Source: Rubrivivax sp.
GTDB lineage: Bacteria; Pseudomonadota; Gammaproteobacteria; Burkholderiales; Burkholderiaceae_C
NCBI GenBank assembly: GCA_021300575.1
Contig: JAJTDM010000027.1
Location: forward strand, 1 to 64,000
Length of the DNA: 64,000 nucleotides
Direction of reading: 5' to 3'
The position numbers and the translations under genes were made by a program. Below the pieces are notes generated by a model. It was not told where the DNA came from. It worked only from the letters and a program-made list of their open reading frames with translations, and ran no database searches. Every line of letters starts with the position of its first letter. The first letter of the stretch is position 1. Positions 1 through 8,296 of the stretch are shown piece by piece.

Positions 1-1
1 T

Positions 2-433
2 GCTCAGGCGCAGGTCCTGGCGCCGTTCGACGGCGTCGTCGTCGAGGGCGAGCGGAAGGAATTGTCGGGCAGCCCCGTGCGTCAGGGCGACAAGCTCTTC
101 AGGCTTGCGCGTGTGGAGGGGCTGTACGCCGTCATCCACCTGCCCGAGCGTGACGTGCGCGAACTGACTGCGCAGGCGCAGGGCAGGCTGCGACTGCTGA
201 GCCAGCCTGACCGAGAAATCGGATTCAGGGTCGAGACGCTGGTGCCGATCGTCCAGGTGCGCGGCGGGCAGGGAGGCCAGTTTCACTTGAAGGTGAAGCT
301 CGACCAAGCTTCGGAGGACTGGTGGCGCCCTGGGATGACGGGGCTGGCCCAGATCGATGTGGGCGACCGCACCATCCTTTGGATCTGGACCCATCGCCTC
401 ATCGACACGATCCGGATGAAGTTGTGGTTGTGA
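2..433 (+). CDS. HlyD-family periplasmic adaptor subunit, C-terminal part (truncated by window edge)
   Basis: The reading frame is open from base 2, so this is the last 143 residues of a gene starting upstream. The visible part begins with a lipoyl/barrel-sandwich segment (APFDGVVVEGERKELSG), followed by a beta-barrel domain, and ends in RPGMTGLAQIDVGDRTILW, the usual closing stretch of HlyD/membrane-fusion adaptors. Such proteins bridge an inner-membrane exporter to the outer membrane. The cargo cannot be told from this fragment, and the partner transporter is outside the window. Confidence 0.75.
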   Translation, partial: AQAQVLAPFDGVVVEGERKELSGSPVRQGDKLFRLARVEGLYAVIHLPERDVRELTAQAQGRLRLLSQPDREIGFRVETLVPIVQVRGGQGGQFHLKVKLDQASEDWWRPGMTGLAQIDVGDRTILWIWTHRLIDTIRMKLWL

Positions 434-548
434 ACTGTTTTGCTCGGCGGTGCAGGCGAACCTAAGGCGGAGAGTGGCTTACCGCGTTCCAGCCAGGACG
501 ATGGGCTACGAACCTTGAGAAGGCGCCTTCGGCACTCGAGTCGCTCTC

Positions 549-566
549 TACAATCCTTCGATGCGA
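549..566 (+). promoter_or_regulatory. Candidate surE promoter -10 with almost no leader
   Basis: A TACAAT hexamer at 549-554 ends six bases before the surE ATG at 561. A transcript starting 6-8 bases after the -10 would begin at or next to the start codon, so the mRNA would be leaderless. I see no Shine-Dalgarno sequence and no good -35. Confidence 0.4.
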
Positions 567-1322
567 ATCCTCATTGCGAACGACGACGGCTATCTGGCGC
601 CAGGGCTGGCAGCGCTGGTGCGGGCTTGCGAGAGCCTGGGGGAGGTCGATGTCATTGCCCCGGAGCAGAACGCCAGCGGAACGTCCAACGCTCTGACCCT
701 TTCGCGGCCACTTTCAGTGTTTGAGGCGCCCGGGTTCGATCGCGCCAGGCTCTTCAGGGTGGTCAACGGTACGCCTTCTGATTGCGTGCACGTGGCGCTG
801 ACAGGCTTGCTGCCGCACCGGCCTGACCTGGTGCTCTCGGGCATCAACAACGGCGCCAACATGGGCGACGACACCTTGTATTCAGGCACCGTGGCGGCCG
901 CGATGGAGGGCTACCTGTTCGGGCTGCGGTCCATCGCGTTTTCCCAGGTGGACAAGGGCTGGGGCGAACTGGAGGCGGCCGCCGCCACGGCGCGCGCCGT
1001 GGTGGAGCAGGCCCTGGCCTGCGGCCATGCCGGCCCCTGGCTCTTGAATGTGAACATCCCCAATCAGCCCGATGCGGTTTCGCTGCCGCGGGTGGTCACG
1101 CGCCTGGGCCGCCGCCACGCCAGCCAACCGGTGGTGCGGCAAACCAATCCACGGGGCGATCCCATCTACTGGATCGGCCCGGCCGGTGACGCACGCGATG
1201 CGGGGGAGGGCACCGACTTTCATGCCACGTCGAACGGGCGGGTGTCCATCACCCCGCTGCAGGTGGACCTGACCGATCACGCACACCTGAGCCAGTGGGC
1301 TGGCGGCCTCCAGGCGCGTTGA
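561..1322 (+). CDS. surE: 5'/3'-nucleotidase (survival protein) SurE
   Basis: The product is 253 aa, normal for the family. It opens with [11 protein letters not shown], which carries the paired metal-binding aspartates of SurE, and contains [19 protein letters not shown], a second conserved active-site block. SurE is a cytosolic metal-dependent phosphatase of nucleoside 5'- and 3'-monophosphates linked to stress survival. It precedes pcm and nlpD in the classical surE-pcm-nlpD order, and the pcm frame overlaps its end by 28 bp. The ATG at 561 is fixed by the N-terminal motif. Confidence 0.97.
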   Translation: MRILIANDDGYLAPGLAALVRACESLGEVDVIAPEQNASGTSNALTLSRPLSVFEAPGFDRARLFRVVNGTPSDCVHVALTGLLPHRPDLVLSGINNGANMGDDTLYSGTVAAAMEGYLFGLRSIAFSQVDKGWGELEAAAATARAVVEQALACGHAGPWLLNVNIPNQPDAVSLPRVVTRLGRRHASQPVVRQTNPRGDPIYWIGPAGDARDAGEGTDFHATSNGRVSITPLQVDLTDHAHLSQWAGGLQAR

Positions 1323-2152
1323 ACGTGGCATCCACTCCGCACAGGCCCGGGCGGTTTCCCGCTTCCCTTGCGCGGGCAGAAGACCTTTCCCGGCCGAAGG
1401 CGCCCGAAGTGCTTCGGCCCCAGAGGCCTGTGCGGGAGGCGGCGGCTTCCGCTCTGCGGCGGGATGTGCCAGTGGGCCTGGGGCTGGACTCCGACGCCGT
1501 CAGGTTGCGCCTGATCGAGCGTTTGCGGCGCGGGCCCATGGCCATCGATCCCGCCGTGCTGGAGGCCATGGCACGGGTGCCCCGCCACCTGTTCGTGGAT
1601 TCGGCCCTGGCCATCCAGGCCTACGAGGACACCAGCCTGCCCATCGGTCATGGCCAGACCATTTCCAAGCCCACGGTGGTGGCGCGCATGATCAGTTTGC
1701 TGCTGCAGCGTCCGAGCGGGGCGCAGTCACCGCCCTTGCCGCCGCTGCGGCATGTGCTGGAGATCGGCACCGGCTGCGGCTACCAGGCCGCCGTGTTGTC
1801 CCTGCTGGCCCGCCGGGTGACGTCCATCGAGCGCATCCACCCCTTGCATGAGCGCGCCAGATCCACCTTGTCCGATCTGGGCCTCTCGCAGGCTCGCCTG
1901 CTGTTTGGCGATGGCCGGCTGGGGCATCCCCCTTCGGCCCCGTTCGACGCCATCATTGCGGCGGCGGGTGGAGAGGATGTGCCCACGCCCTGGCTGGAGC
2001 AACTGGCCTTGGGAGGGCGCTTGGTGGCCCCCACCCACAGCGTGGCGCATGGCGGGCAGGTTCTGGTCGTGGTTGACCGTGACGAGTCCGGATGGCATCG
2101 CAGCGTGCACGACGGCGTGCATTTCGTCCCCCTAGAATCCGGGACGTTGTGA
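1295..2152 (+). CDS. pcm: Protein-L-isoaspartate O-methyltransferase
   Basis: This SAM-dependent enzyme repairs isoaspartyl residues in aged proteins. The 285-aa frame has the Rossmann motif [16 protein letters not shown] and the PCMT segment [19 protein letters not shown]. The homologous core begins near residue 65 ([17 protein letters not shown]), so roughly 60 N-terminal residues are a low-complexity Pro/Arg/Ala extension. Burkholderiales PCMTs are often extended, but a later start is possible. The chosen GTG at 1295 overlaps surE. The stop overlaps the nlpD start codon. Confidence 0.92.
   Translation: MGWRPPGALNVASTPHRPGRFPASLARAEDLSRPKAPEVLRPQRPVREAAASALRRDVPVGLGLDSDAVRLRLIERLRRGPMAIDPAVLEAMARVPRHLFVDSALAIQAYEDTSLPIGHGQTISKPTVVARMISLLLQRPSGAQSPPLPPLRHVLEIGTGCGYQAAVLSLLARRVTSIERIHPLHERARSTLSDLGLSQARLLFGDGRLGHPPSAPFDAIIAAAGGEDVPTPWLEQLALGGRLVAPTHSVAHGGQVLVVVDRDESGWHRSVHDGVHFVPLESGTL
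2133..2138 (+). promoter_or_regulatory. Candidate nlpD promoter -10 inside pcm
   Basis: TAGAAT at 2133-2138 lies ten bases before the nlpD GTG start, within the last codons of pcm. A separate nlpD promoter would be compatible with its role, but the -35 is not recognisable and the element could be chance. Confidence 0.25.
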
Positions 2153-3216
2153 AAGTTCCTGCCCCTCTTTTTCGCAAATTCGCCAGTGGGTTGTCCCTGG
2201 CCTTGGCGACGTTGCTGGTGGCTTGTTCTTCCACGCCGGCTCGGGCGCCTGTGGAGGATCGTTTGCCGACAGGGCCGACGTCACGTCCTGCCGCAACGCC
2301 CGCCGCTTCACGGCCTGCTCCGCAGGCTTCGGTTCCGGCGCCCGCTGCAGCATCTCCGGCACCGGTCAGCGCCCCTGCAGGAGCGCCGCCGGCAGCAGGG
2401 AGCACCGTGGTCCCGGCTGCGCCCCCCCCGCCTGGCAGTTACGTGGTCAAGCCGGGCGACACCTTGATCCGCATAGGCCTGGACAGCGGCCAGAACTGGC
2501 GCGACATTGCGAGGTGGAACGGCATACAGAACCCGAACCTCATCGAGGTGGGGCAGGTGCTGCGGGTGCTGCCCCCAGGCCAGGACCCTTCGGCGGCTGT
2601 GTCCAGGCCAGTACAGGCGGCGGGGCGCCTGGAAAGTCGGCCGCTGGAGGCCCGTGCCGCTGAGGCGACGACGGCCGCGGCCACACCTTCGACGCCAGCA
2701 GACCGCATGGCTGCTGGTGCAGCATCGGGCACACCGGTGACGGCTCAGGCTGCTGCGACGCCGTCGTCTGTTCCGGGACCAGTGAATGCGCAGGCCGCGC
2801 CCTCTTCCCCACCCACGACGACCGCCGCCCCGCGAACAGGGGACGAAGCCGTTGACTGGGCCTGGCCCGCCGCGGGCACGGTGAACTCACCCTTCGACGA
2901 GGCACGCGGTGTCAAAGGTCTGTCGATCGCGGGCAAGGCTGGAGACCCGGTGCTTGCGGCCGCCGATGGGCGCGTGGTGTACGCCGGGTCCGGGCTGCGC
3001 GGCTACGGCAACCTGGTGATCGTCAAGCACAACAACACCTACCTGACCGCTTATGCACACAACCAGGCTTTGCTGGTGAAGGAAGATCAGGCGGTGCGCC
3101 GCGGACAGAAGATTGCCGAGATGGGCTCCAGTGATGCCGATCAGGTCAAGCTGCACTTCGAGATCCGTCGCCTGGGCAGGCCCGTCGACCCGGCCCGGTT
3201 GCTGCCCACCCGCTGA
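2149..3216 (+). CDS. nlpD: NlpD-type lipoprotein: LysM plus degenerate M23 domain, amidase activator
   Basis: The start is taken as GTG 2149, which overlaps the pcm stop (GTGA) and gives 355 aa with a type II signal peptide (LALATLLVACSS, lipidated Cys near residue 25). A Pro/Ala-rich linker follows. Then comes a LysM domain (YVVKPGDTLIRIG to VGQVLRVLP), a second low-complexity linker, and a C-terminal M23/LytM domain. The first zinc-ligand region reads KGLSIAGKAGD and lacks the His found in active peptidases, as in NlpD/EnvC activators. The protein probably sits in the outer membrane and activates cell-wall amidases at division. The next gene is not rpoS, unlike the usual order. Confidence 0.9.
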   Translation: MKVPAPLFRKFASGLSLALATLLVACSSTPARAPVEDRLPTGPTSRPAATPAASRPAPQASVPAPAAASPAPVSAPAGAPPAAGSTVVPAAPPPPGSYVVKPGDTLIRIGLDSGQNWRDIARWNGIQNPNLIEVGQVLRVLPPGQDPSAAVSRPVQAAGRLESRPLEARAAEATTAAATPSTPADRMAAGAASGTPVTAQAAATPSSVPGPVNAQAAPSSPPTTTAAPRTGDEAVDWAWPAAGTVNSPFDEARGVKGLSIAGKAGDPVLAAADGRVVYAGSGLRGYGNLVIVKHNNTYLTAYAHNQALLVKEDQAVRRGQKIAEMGSSDADQVKLHFEIRRLGRPVDPARLLPTR

Positions 3217-3355
3217 CCGTTGTCTTTGCGGGGGTAAATGACCCCTTGCGGACGGGGCTCAGCGTTTTCGAGAGGGTGCGCTCGCTGCGGACGGCGATAG
3301 CATGCAAGGGTTACGCAAGGGCACGTCGCCCGGCAACGATTCAAGGAGACCATTG

Positions 3356-4534
3356 ATGAAGTCCACCCACAGGCTGGCCGCAGGGCTTGCACTGGCTTTC
3401 GCATCGACCTTCACCTGGGCACAGGCCACTCAGGGCGTGAGCAAGGGCGAGGTGTTGCTCGGCTCGATTCAGGATCTTTCCGGCCCGATCGCAGGGTTTG
3501 GCAAGCAGGTGCGCAACGGGTTGTTGCTGGCTGTGGACGAGGTGAACGAGCAGGGCGGTGTGAACGGCCGCAAGCTCAAGATCGTCGTCGAGGATTCCGC
3601 CTACGACCCCCGCAAGGCGGCCCTGGCGGCACAGAAGCTGGTCAATCAAGACAAGGTGTTCGCCGTGCTCGGCCACATCGGTACCGCACAGAACATGGCG
3701 GCGATGCCCATCCAGTTCGAGAAGAACGTCATCAACTTCTTCCCGGTGACCGCGGCGCGCGAGATGTACGACCCCTTCCATCGCCTGAAGTATTCGTTTG
3801 CGGCGACCTACTATGACCAGGTGCGCGGTGCGTTGCCCAAGCTGGTCAAGGAAAAGAATGCGAAGAAGGTCTGCACCATCTACCAGGATGACGAGTTCGG
3901 TCTGGAAGTGATGCGCGGAGGTGAAGCAGGCCTCAAGACTATCGGCATGGCCTTTGCCGAGAAGACCACCTACAAGCGCGGTGCCACCGATTTCTCCTCG
4001 CAAGTGGCCAGGATGAAGTCTTCAGGCTGTGATCTGGTGGTGCTCGGCACCATCATCCGCGAGACGATCGGCACCATCGCCGAAAGTCGCAAGACGGGTT
4101 TCAGCCCGACCTTCCTGGGCACGAGCGCCGCCTACACCGACCTCATCCACAGGCTCGGGGGCAAGGCGATGGATGGTCTGTACGCCACGATGACGGTGCA
4201 GAACCCGTACCTGGACGAAGCTTCCCAGCCCTTGCGTTTCTGGGCGAACAAGTACAAGACCAAGTTCAACGAGGATCCCACGGTGTTCTCGGCCTACGGC
4301 TACGTCATTGTCAACACCTTTGTCCGCGCCCTGCAGAAGGCGGGCCCGGGGCTGACGACGGACAGCTTCATCAAGGCCATGGACACGATGACGGTGCCTC
4401 CCGATATCTTCGGCAGCGCTGAGGCCAAGTTCGGCCCGCAGAAGCGTCTGGGCAGCAACGCCTTCCGCCTGTCGCAACTGCAGGATGCTCGCTGGAAGGT
4501 GGTTTCTGAGTACTCTGAGCCTCCCAAGGAGTGA
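3356..4534 (+). CDS. Branched-chain amino-acid-type ABC transporter substrate-binding protein (orphan)
   Basis: A 392-aa secreted protein of the LivK/type I periplasmic binding family. The start at ATG 3356 is set by AAGGAG at 3343-3348 and by a clean Sec signal peptide ([18 protein letters not shown]). The mature part starts [19 protein letters not shown] and contains [18 protein letters not shown], the typical ligand-lobe segment. Ligands in this family include Leu/Ile/Val, other amino acids, urea or aromatics, and specificity cannot be read here. No permease or ATPase genes are adjacent. The gene occupies the position between nlpD and rlmD where rpoS is common in relatives. Confidence 0.88.
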   Translation: MKSTHRLAAGLALAFASTFTWAQATQGVSKGEVLLGSIQDLSGPIAGFGKQVRNGLLLAVDEVNEQGGVNGRKLKIVVEDSAYDPRKAALAAQKLVNQDKVFAVLGHIGTAQNMAAMPIQFEKNVINFFPVTAAREMYDPFHRLKYSFAATYYDQVRGALPKLVKEKNAKKVCTIYQDDEFGLEVMRGGEAGLKTIGMAFAEKTTYKRGATDFSSQVARMKSSGCDLVVLGTIIRETIGTIAESRKTGFSPTFLGTSAAYTDLIHRLGGKAMDGLYATMTVQNPYLDEASQPLRFWANKYKTKFNEDPTVFSAYGYVIVNTFVRALQKAGPGLTTDSFIKAMDTMTVPPDIFGSAEAKFGPQKRLGSNAFRLSQLQDARWKVVSEYSEPPKE

Positions 4535-4576
4535 ACCTGCTCCATTGACGCGCATCCGTCTGGGGTGCGTTCAAGA

Positions 4577-4601
4577 CAAGGCCGCCCGCGAGGCGGCCTT
4601 G
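4577..4601 (+). terminator. Hairpin terminator after the binding-protein gene
   Basis: A perfect 10-bp GC-rich stem (CAAGGCCGCC / GGCGGCCTTG) with a 5-nt loop lies 42 bp past the stop codon. It has no long T-run, so it may be a weak or Rho-assisted terminator. It separates the binding-protein gene from rlmD. Confidence 0.6.
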
Positions 4602-4628
4602 TGCATCCTCGGGTCCGATAATCACCTG

Positions 4629-6029
4629 ATGCAGGAAATCTCTCTACCCCTGGACGTTGAATCGCTAGATCTTGAAGGCCAGGGAGTGGCCCGGCGGCCG
4701 GATGGCAAGGTGGTCTTCATCGAAGGGGCCTTGCCGTTCGAACGGGTGACCGTGCAAGTGCATCGCCGCAAGAACCAGTGGGAGCAAGGCCAACTGGTGT
4801 CGCTGGTGAAAGAGAGCCCGCAGCGGGTAAAGCCGCCGTGCCCCCACTTCGGGCTGCATGCCGGGGCTTGTGGCGGCTGCAAGGTCCAGCACCTGCACCC
4901 GGATGCCCAGGTGGCCGTCAAGCAGCGGGTCCTGGAGGACAACCTCTGGCACCTGGGCAAGGTTCGGCCAGGCCAGATGCTGCGAGCCATTCACGGCCCG
5001 GCCTGGGGCTATCGGTACCGCGCGCGCCTGTCGGTTCGGCATGTGGTCAAGAAGGGCCAGGTGCTCATCGGATTCCACGAACGCAAGTCACGTTATGTGG
5101 CCGACATGTCGGTCTGTCCGGTCTTGCCCGCGCATGTCAGTGCGCTGCTGCTGCCCTTGCGCGCCTTGATCGCGTCCATGGACCAGCGCGACCGTTTGCC
5201 ACAGATCGAGTTGGCCGTGGGCGACAGTGTGACTGCGCTGGTGCTGCGCCACCTGGAGCCGTTGTCCGCTCCGGACCTTGGGCGCCTGAAGGCCTTTGGC
5301 TCGGCGCATGCAGTCCAGTGGTGGTTGCAACCGGCTGGGCCCGACACCGTCCATCGATTGGAGGAAGAGGCCGACGAGTCGCCGCTGGCCTATGGTTTGC
5401 CGGAATTCGGCGTGCACATGCCCTTCAAGCCGACGGACTTCACGCAGGTCAACCCGCAGATCAACCGCGTTATGGTGGGCCGTGCTTTGCGCCTGCTGGC
5501 GCCCGCAGCCTCAGACCGTGTCATCGATTGGTTCTGTGGCCTGGGTAATTTCACGCTGCCGCTGGCGCGCCTGGCACGCCAGGTGCACGGAATCGAGGGC
5601 AGCCCGGCGCTGGTGGCGCGAGCCCAGGCCAACGGGGCGTTGAATGGCTTGGCTGACAAGCTCAGCTTCGAGGCGCGCAACCTTTTCGAACTCGATGCCG
5701 CTGGGCTTGTGGCGCAGGGCTCGGCTGATGGCTGGCTGGTCGATCCTCCCCGTGAAGGCGCCTTTGCCCTGGTAAAGGCCTTGGCGGACGCCGTGAACGC
5801 GGAATCCCCGGACCTGCAGCCGGGTAGCGATGCCGAGGCATGGAAGCCGCCCCGCAGAATCGTCTACGTCAGCTGCAATCCCGCGAGTCTGGCGCGAGAT
5901 GCTGGTTTGCTTGTGCATCAGGCCGGCTACGTTTGCACCCATGCAGGCGTCATCAACATGTTTCCCCATACCGCGCATGTCGAGAGCATCGCCGTCTTCG
6001 AGCGGTCTGGGGGCCGGCCCGTGGCATGA
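4629..6029 (+). CDS. rlmD: 23S rRNA (uracil-1939-C5)-methyltransferase RlmD
   Basis: A 466-aa SAM-dependent RNA methyltransferase of the TrmA/RlmD family. It has an N-terminal TRAM domain, an iron-sulfur cysteine cluster ([14 protein letters not shown] plus the later SVCPV), the SAM site [13 protein letters not shown], and the catalytic region DPPREGA and [12 protein letters not shown], whose Cys is the nucleophile. The first two cluster cysteines are nine residues apart, wider than in E. coli RlmD. ATG 4629 is chosen because the frame upstream crosses the terminator hairpin. In related genomes this gene follows rpoS. Confidence 0.95.
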   Translation: MQEISLPLDVESLDLEGQGVARRPDGKVVFIEGALPFERVTVQVHRRKNQWEQGQLVSLVKESPQRVKPPCPHFGLHAGACGGCKVQHLHPDAQVAVKQRVLEDNLWHLGKVRPGQMLRAIHGPAWGYRYRARLSVRHVVKKGQVLIGFHERKSRYVADMSVCPVLPAHVSALLLPLRALIASMDQRDRLPQIELAVGDSVTALVLRHLEPLSAPDLGRLKAFGSAHAVQWWLQPAGPDTVHRLEEEADESPLAYGLPEFGVHMPFKPTDFTQVNPQINRVMVGRALRLLAPAASDRVIDWFCGLGNFTLPLARLARQVHGIEGSPALVARAQANGALNGLADKLSFEARNLFELDAAGLVAQGSADGWLVDPPREGAFALVKALADAVNAESPDLQPGSDAEAWKPPRRIVYVSCNPASLARDAGLLVHQAGYVCTHAGVINMFPHTAHVESIAVFERSGGRPVA

Positions 6030-6036
6030 ATGAAGA

Positions 6037-6056
6037 AGGGCCCCTCGCGGGGCCCT
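6037..6056. terminator. Bidirectional hairpin between convergent rlmD and the YccA-like gene
   Basis: A perfect 8-bp stem AGGGCCCC / GGGGCCCT with loop TCGC lies in the 64-bp gap between two convergent stop codons, a typical place for a shared terminator. It has no extended T-run on either strand. Confidence 0.55.
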
Positions 6057-6093
6057 GGTTCGATTCGGAGCCTGCCCGGCCTCTCGGGCCCGT

Positions 6094-6786
6094 TCAGTCC
6101 TTCTCGCCGCCGAAGATACCCAACAGCGCCAACAGGCTCTGGAACACGTTGTAAATGTCCAGGTAGATGGCCAGCGTGGCGGACACGTAGTTGGTCTCAC
6201 CACCGTCCATGACACGCTTGATGTCGTACAGCATGAAGGCGGAGAAGATGCCCAGGCAGAGCACCAGCAGTGCCAACATCAGGGCCGAAGACTGAAGGAA
6301 GATGTTGGCCACCATGGCCACCAGCAAGATCACCGCCCCAACAGTCAGGAACTTGCCCATGCCAGACAGATCACGCTTGATCACCGTGGCCAGCGATGCC
6401 ATGGCAAAGAACACGGCGGCAGTCCCCCCGAAGGCGGTCATCACCAGAGAAGCGCCGTTGCGCAGGCCGAGCACTTGGCCCACGAGCCGAGACATCATCA
6501 AGCCCATGAAGAAGGTGAACGCAAGCAGCAGGTAGACGCCCTTGGCTGAATCCTTGTTCTTTTCGATCGCGAACATGAAACCGAAGGCGCCGGCCAGGAA
6601 CAAGATGGTGGACAGCCCAGCCCCCATGGCGTTCAGCATGCCTGTGGACACGCCCACCCAGGCCCCGAGGACCGTGGGGACCAACGACACGGCCAGGAGG
6701 CCGTAGGTGTTTCTCAGGACGGCATTTCTTTGCGCCGGGGAGACCACAACGCCAGAGTCGGACAGATGTGAAGACAGCGGGTTCAT
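6094..6786 (-). CDS. BAX inhibitor-1/YccA family membrane protein
   Basis: The product is 230 aa with about seven hydrophobic helices, matching the BI-1/YccA family. Recognisable blocks are RNTYGLLAVSLVPTVLGAWVG near the N-terminus and the C-terminal ATLAIYLDIYNVFQSLLAL. The start (complement of 6784-6786) is supported by AAGGAGA about 6 nt upstream. YccA-type proteins are inner-membrane proteins; in E. coli YccA modulates FtsH. The role here is inferred from the family only. It is transcribed alone on the minus strand. Confidence 0.9.
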   Translation of the reverse strand: MNPLSSHLSDSGVVVSPAQRNAVLRNTYGLLAVSLVPTVLGAWVGVSTGMLNAMGAGLSTILFLAGAFGFMFAIEKNKDSAKGVYLLLAFTFFMGLMMSRLVGQVLGLRNGASLVMTAFGGTAAVFFAMASLATVIKRDLSGMGKFLTVGAVILLVAMVANIFLQSSALMLALLVLCLGIFSAFMLYDIKRVMDGGETNYVSATLAIYLDIYNVFQSLLALLGIFGGEKD

Positions 6787-7123
6787 GAGGTTCTCCTTGG
6801 TACTGACAGTCTGAGCATGCGACGGTAAGGGCAACAAGACCCAACTGCCCATATCCGCGTGCGCGAGTTTAGACCGGGTCAAGTTCGAGGGCGCCGGGCG
6901 GGCGTGTCCTTTCCCCCTTTGCTTTGTGGATAAGCCTCAAATTGGCAAGGTGGACCCTGAAACAGCGGGACTGAACCGTCACAAGCCGGGTCGCGACGAT
7001 ATACTTCCGAGGTTTACCTCAACCCTGCCGCACACCAGCGAAACTCGTCCACGGTTTCCCCCTCGACGCAATGCCCGCCAAACGCCGGCGGGGCGGCTGG
7101 GTGCGAGCAAACCGGAGTTTTCC
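6787..7123. other. 337-bp intergenic region upstream of carA
   Basis: This gap lies between the divergently transcribed YccA-like gene and the likely carA start. It holds a candidate carA promoter: TATACT at 7000-7005, with GTCACA at 6978-6983 and a 16-bp spacer. An open frame in phase with carA runs through it from 6926, but it lacks family similarity and probably is not translated. I see no clear riboswitch or pyrimidine attenuator. Confidence 0.4.
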
Positions 7124-8296
7124 TTGCTGCCCGACCTGCCTCCTGCCGTTCTCGCACTCGCGGACGGTTCCATCTTTCGGGGCATCTCGATCGGCGCCAT
7201 CGGATCGACCACTGGCGAGGTGGTGTTCAACACCGCGCTCACCGGCTATCAGGAAATCCTGACCGATCCGAGTTACCGGCGCCAGATCGTCACGTTGACC
7301 TACCCCCACATCGGCAATTACGGGGTCAACCCCGAAGACGTCGAGGCCCGTAGCATTCATGCGGCCGGACTCGTCATTCGAGACTTGCCGATCCGATCTT
7401 CCAACTTTCGGCAATCGCTCACCCTGGACGCGTACCTCCGCCAGGAGGGCACGGTGGCCATGGCCGATGTGGACACCCGACGCCTGACGCGGCATCTGCG
7501 CAGCACTGGCGCACAAAGCGGCTGCATTGCGACCTTCGCGGTGGGGCACGCCGTTTCGCAGGCAGATCTGGACGCGGCGGTGGCCCAGGCCAGGTCCACC
7601 CCCTCCATGGCCGGCCAGGATCTGGCCCAGGAGGTGTCGGTGGATCGCCCGTATGAATGGACTCAGACCGAGTGGGTGCTGGGCCACGACTACTTCACGC
7701 AGTCCGAGCCGCGCTTTCATGTCGTGGCCTACGACTTCGGTGTGAAGTTCAATATCCTGCGCATGCTGGCCAGCCGGGGCTGCCGCGTGACAGTGGTTCC
7801 TGCCAAGACCGCGGCAGCGGACGTGCTGGCCCTGCAGCCGGACGGGGTGTTCCTCAGCAACGGGCCCGGTGACCCGCAGCCTTGCGATTACGCCATCCAG
7901 TCTGCACGCATCCTGATGGATTCGGGTATTCCGACTTTCGGCATCTGCCTGGGCCACCAGATCATGGCCCTGGCATCAGGCGCCACCACCTTCAAGATGA
8001 AGTTTGGACACCACGGTGCCAACCACCCGGTGAAGGACCTGGACACCGGACAGGTCAGCATCACAAGCCAGAACCACGGCTTTGCCGTTGATGAGGCCAG
8101 CTTGCCGGCCAACCTGCGCGCAACCCACCGCAGTCTGTTCGACGGCACGCTGCAGGGCCTGGCCCGCACGGACCGTCCCGCCTTCTGCTTCCAGGGCCAT
8201 CCGGAGGCTTCGCCGGGGCCACACGACATCGCCTACCTGTTCGACCGCTTCACGTCGCTGATGGCACAACACGCCCAGGAGCGTTCCCATGCCTAA
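7124..8296 (+). CDS. carA: Carbamoyl-phosphate synthase small (glutaminase) subunit
   Basis: CarA hydrolyses glutamine and passes ammonia to CarB for arginine and pyrimidine synthesis. The class I amidotransferase domain is complete: [10 protein letters not shown], the nucleophile elbow FGICLGHQ, and the catalytic GHPEASPGP. The N-terminal domain reads [16 protein letters not shown] choose TTG 7124, giving 390 aa, because family homology starts at [12 protein letters not shown] and GGAG at 7114-7117 is correctly spaced. An upstream ATG at 6926 would add 66 residues without homology. The stop overlaps the carB start by 8 bp, implying translational coupling. Confidence 0.93.
   Translation: MLPDLPPAVLALADGSIFRGISIGAIGSTTGEVVFNTALTGYQEILTDPSYRRQIVTLTYPHIGNYGVNPEDVEARSIHAAGLVIRDLPIRSSNFRQSLTLDAYLRQEGTVAMADVDTRRLTRHLRSTGAQSGCIATFAVGHAVSQADLDAAVAQARSTPSMAGQDLAQEVSVDRPYEWTQTEWVLGHDYFTQSEPRFHVVAYDFGVKFNILRMLASRGCRVTVVPAKTAAADVLALQPDGVFLSNGPGDPQPCDYAIQSARILMDSGIPTFGICLGHQIMALASGATTFKMKFGHHGANHPVKDLDTGQVSITSQNHGFAVDEASLPANLRATHRSLFDGTLQGLARTDRPAFCFQGHPEASPGPHDIAYLFDRFTSLMAQHAQERSHA

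Noticed and set aside
440-724. 94-codon plus-strand frame overlapping the surE start
   Set aside because: It overlaps surE in another frame and is Arg/Ser/Gly-rich; surE starts in the same region with a strong N-terminal motif.
3231-3245. GGGGT-AAATG-ACCCC hairpin after nlpD as a terminator
   Set aside because: The stem is only five base pairs with no T-run, too weak to call.
6926-7123. N-terminal extension of 66 codons on carA
   Set aside because: The codons lack homology to CarA and cover the candidate promoter; a TTG start at 7124 with GGAG upstream gives the family length.
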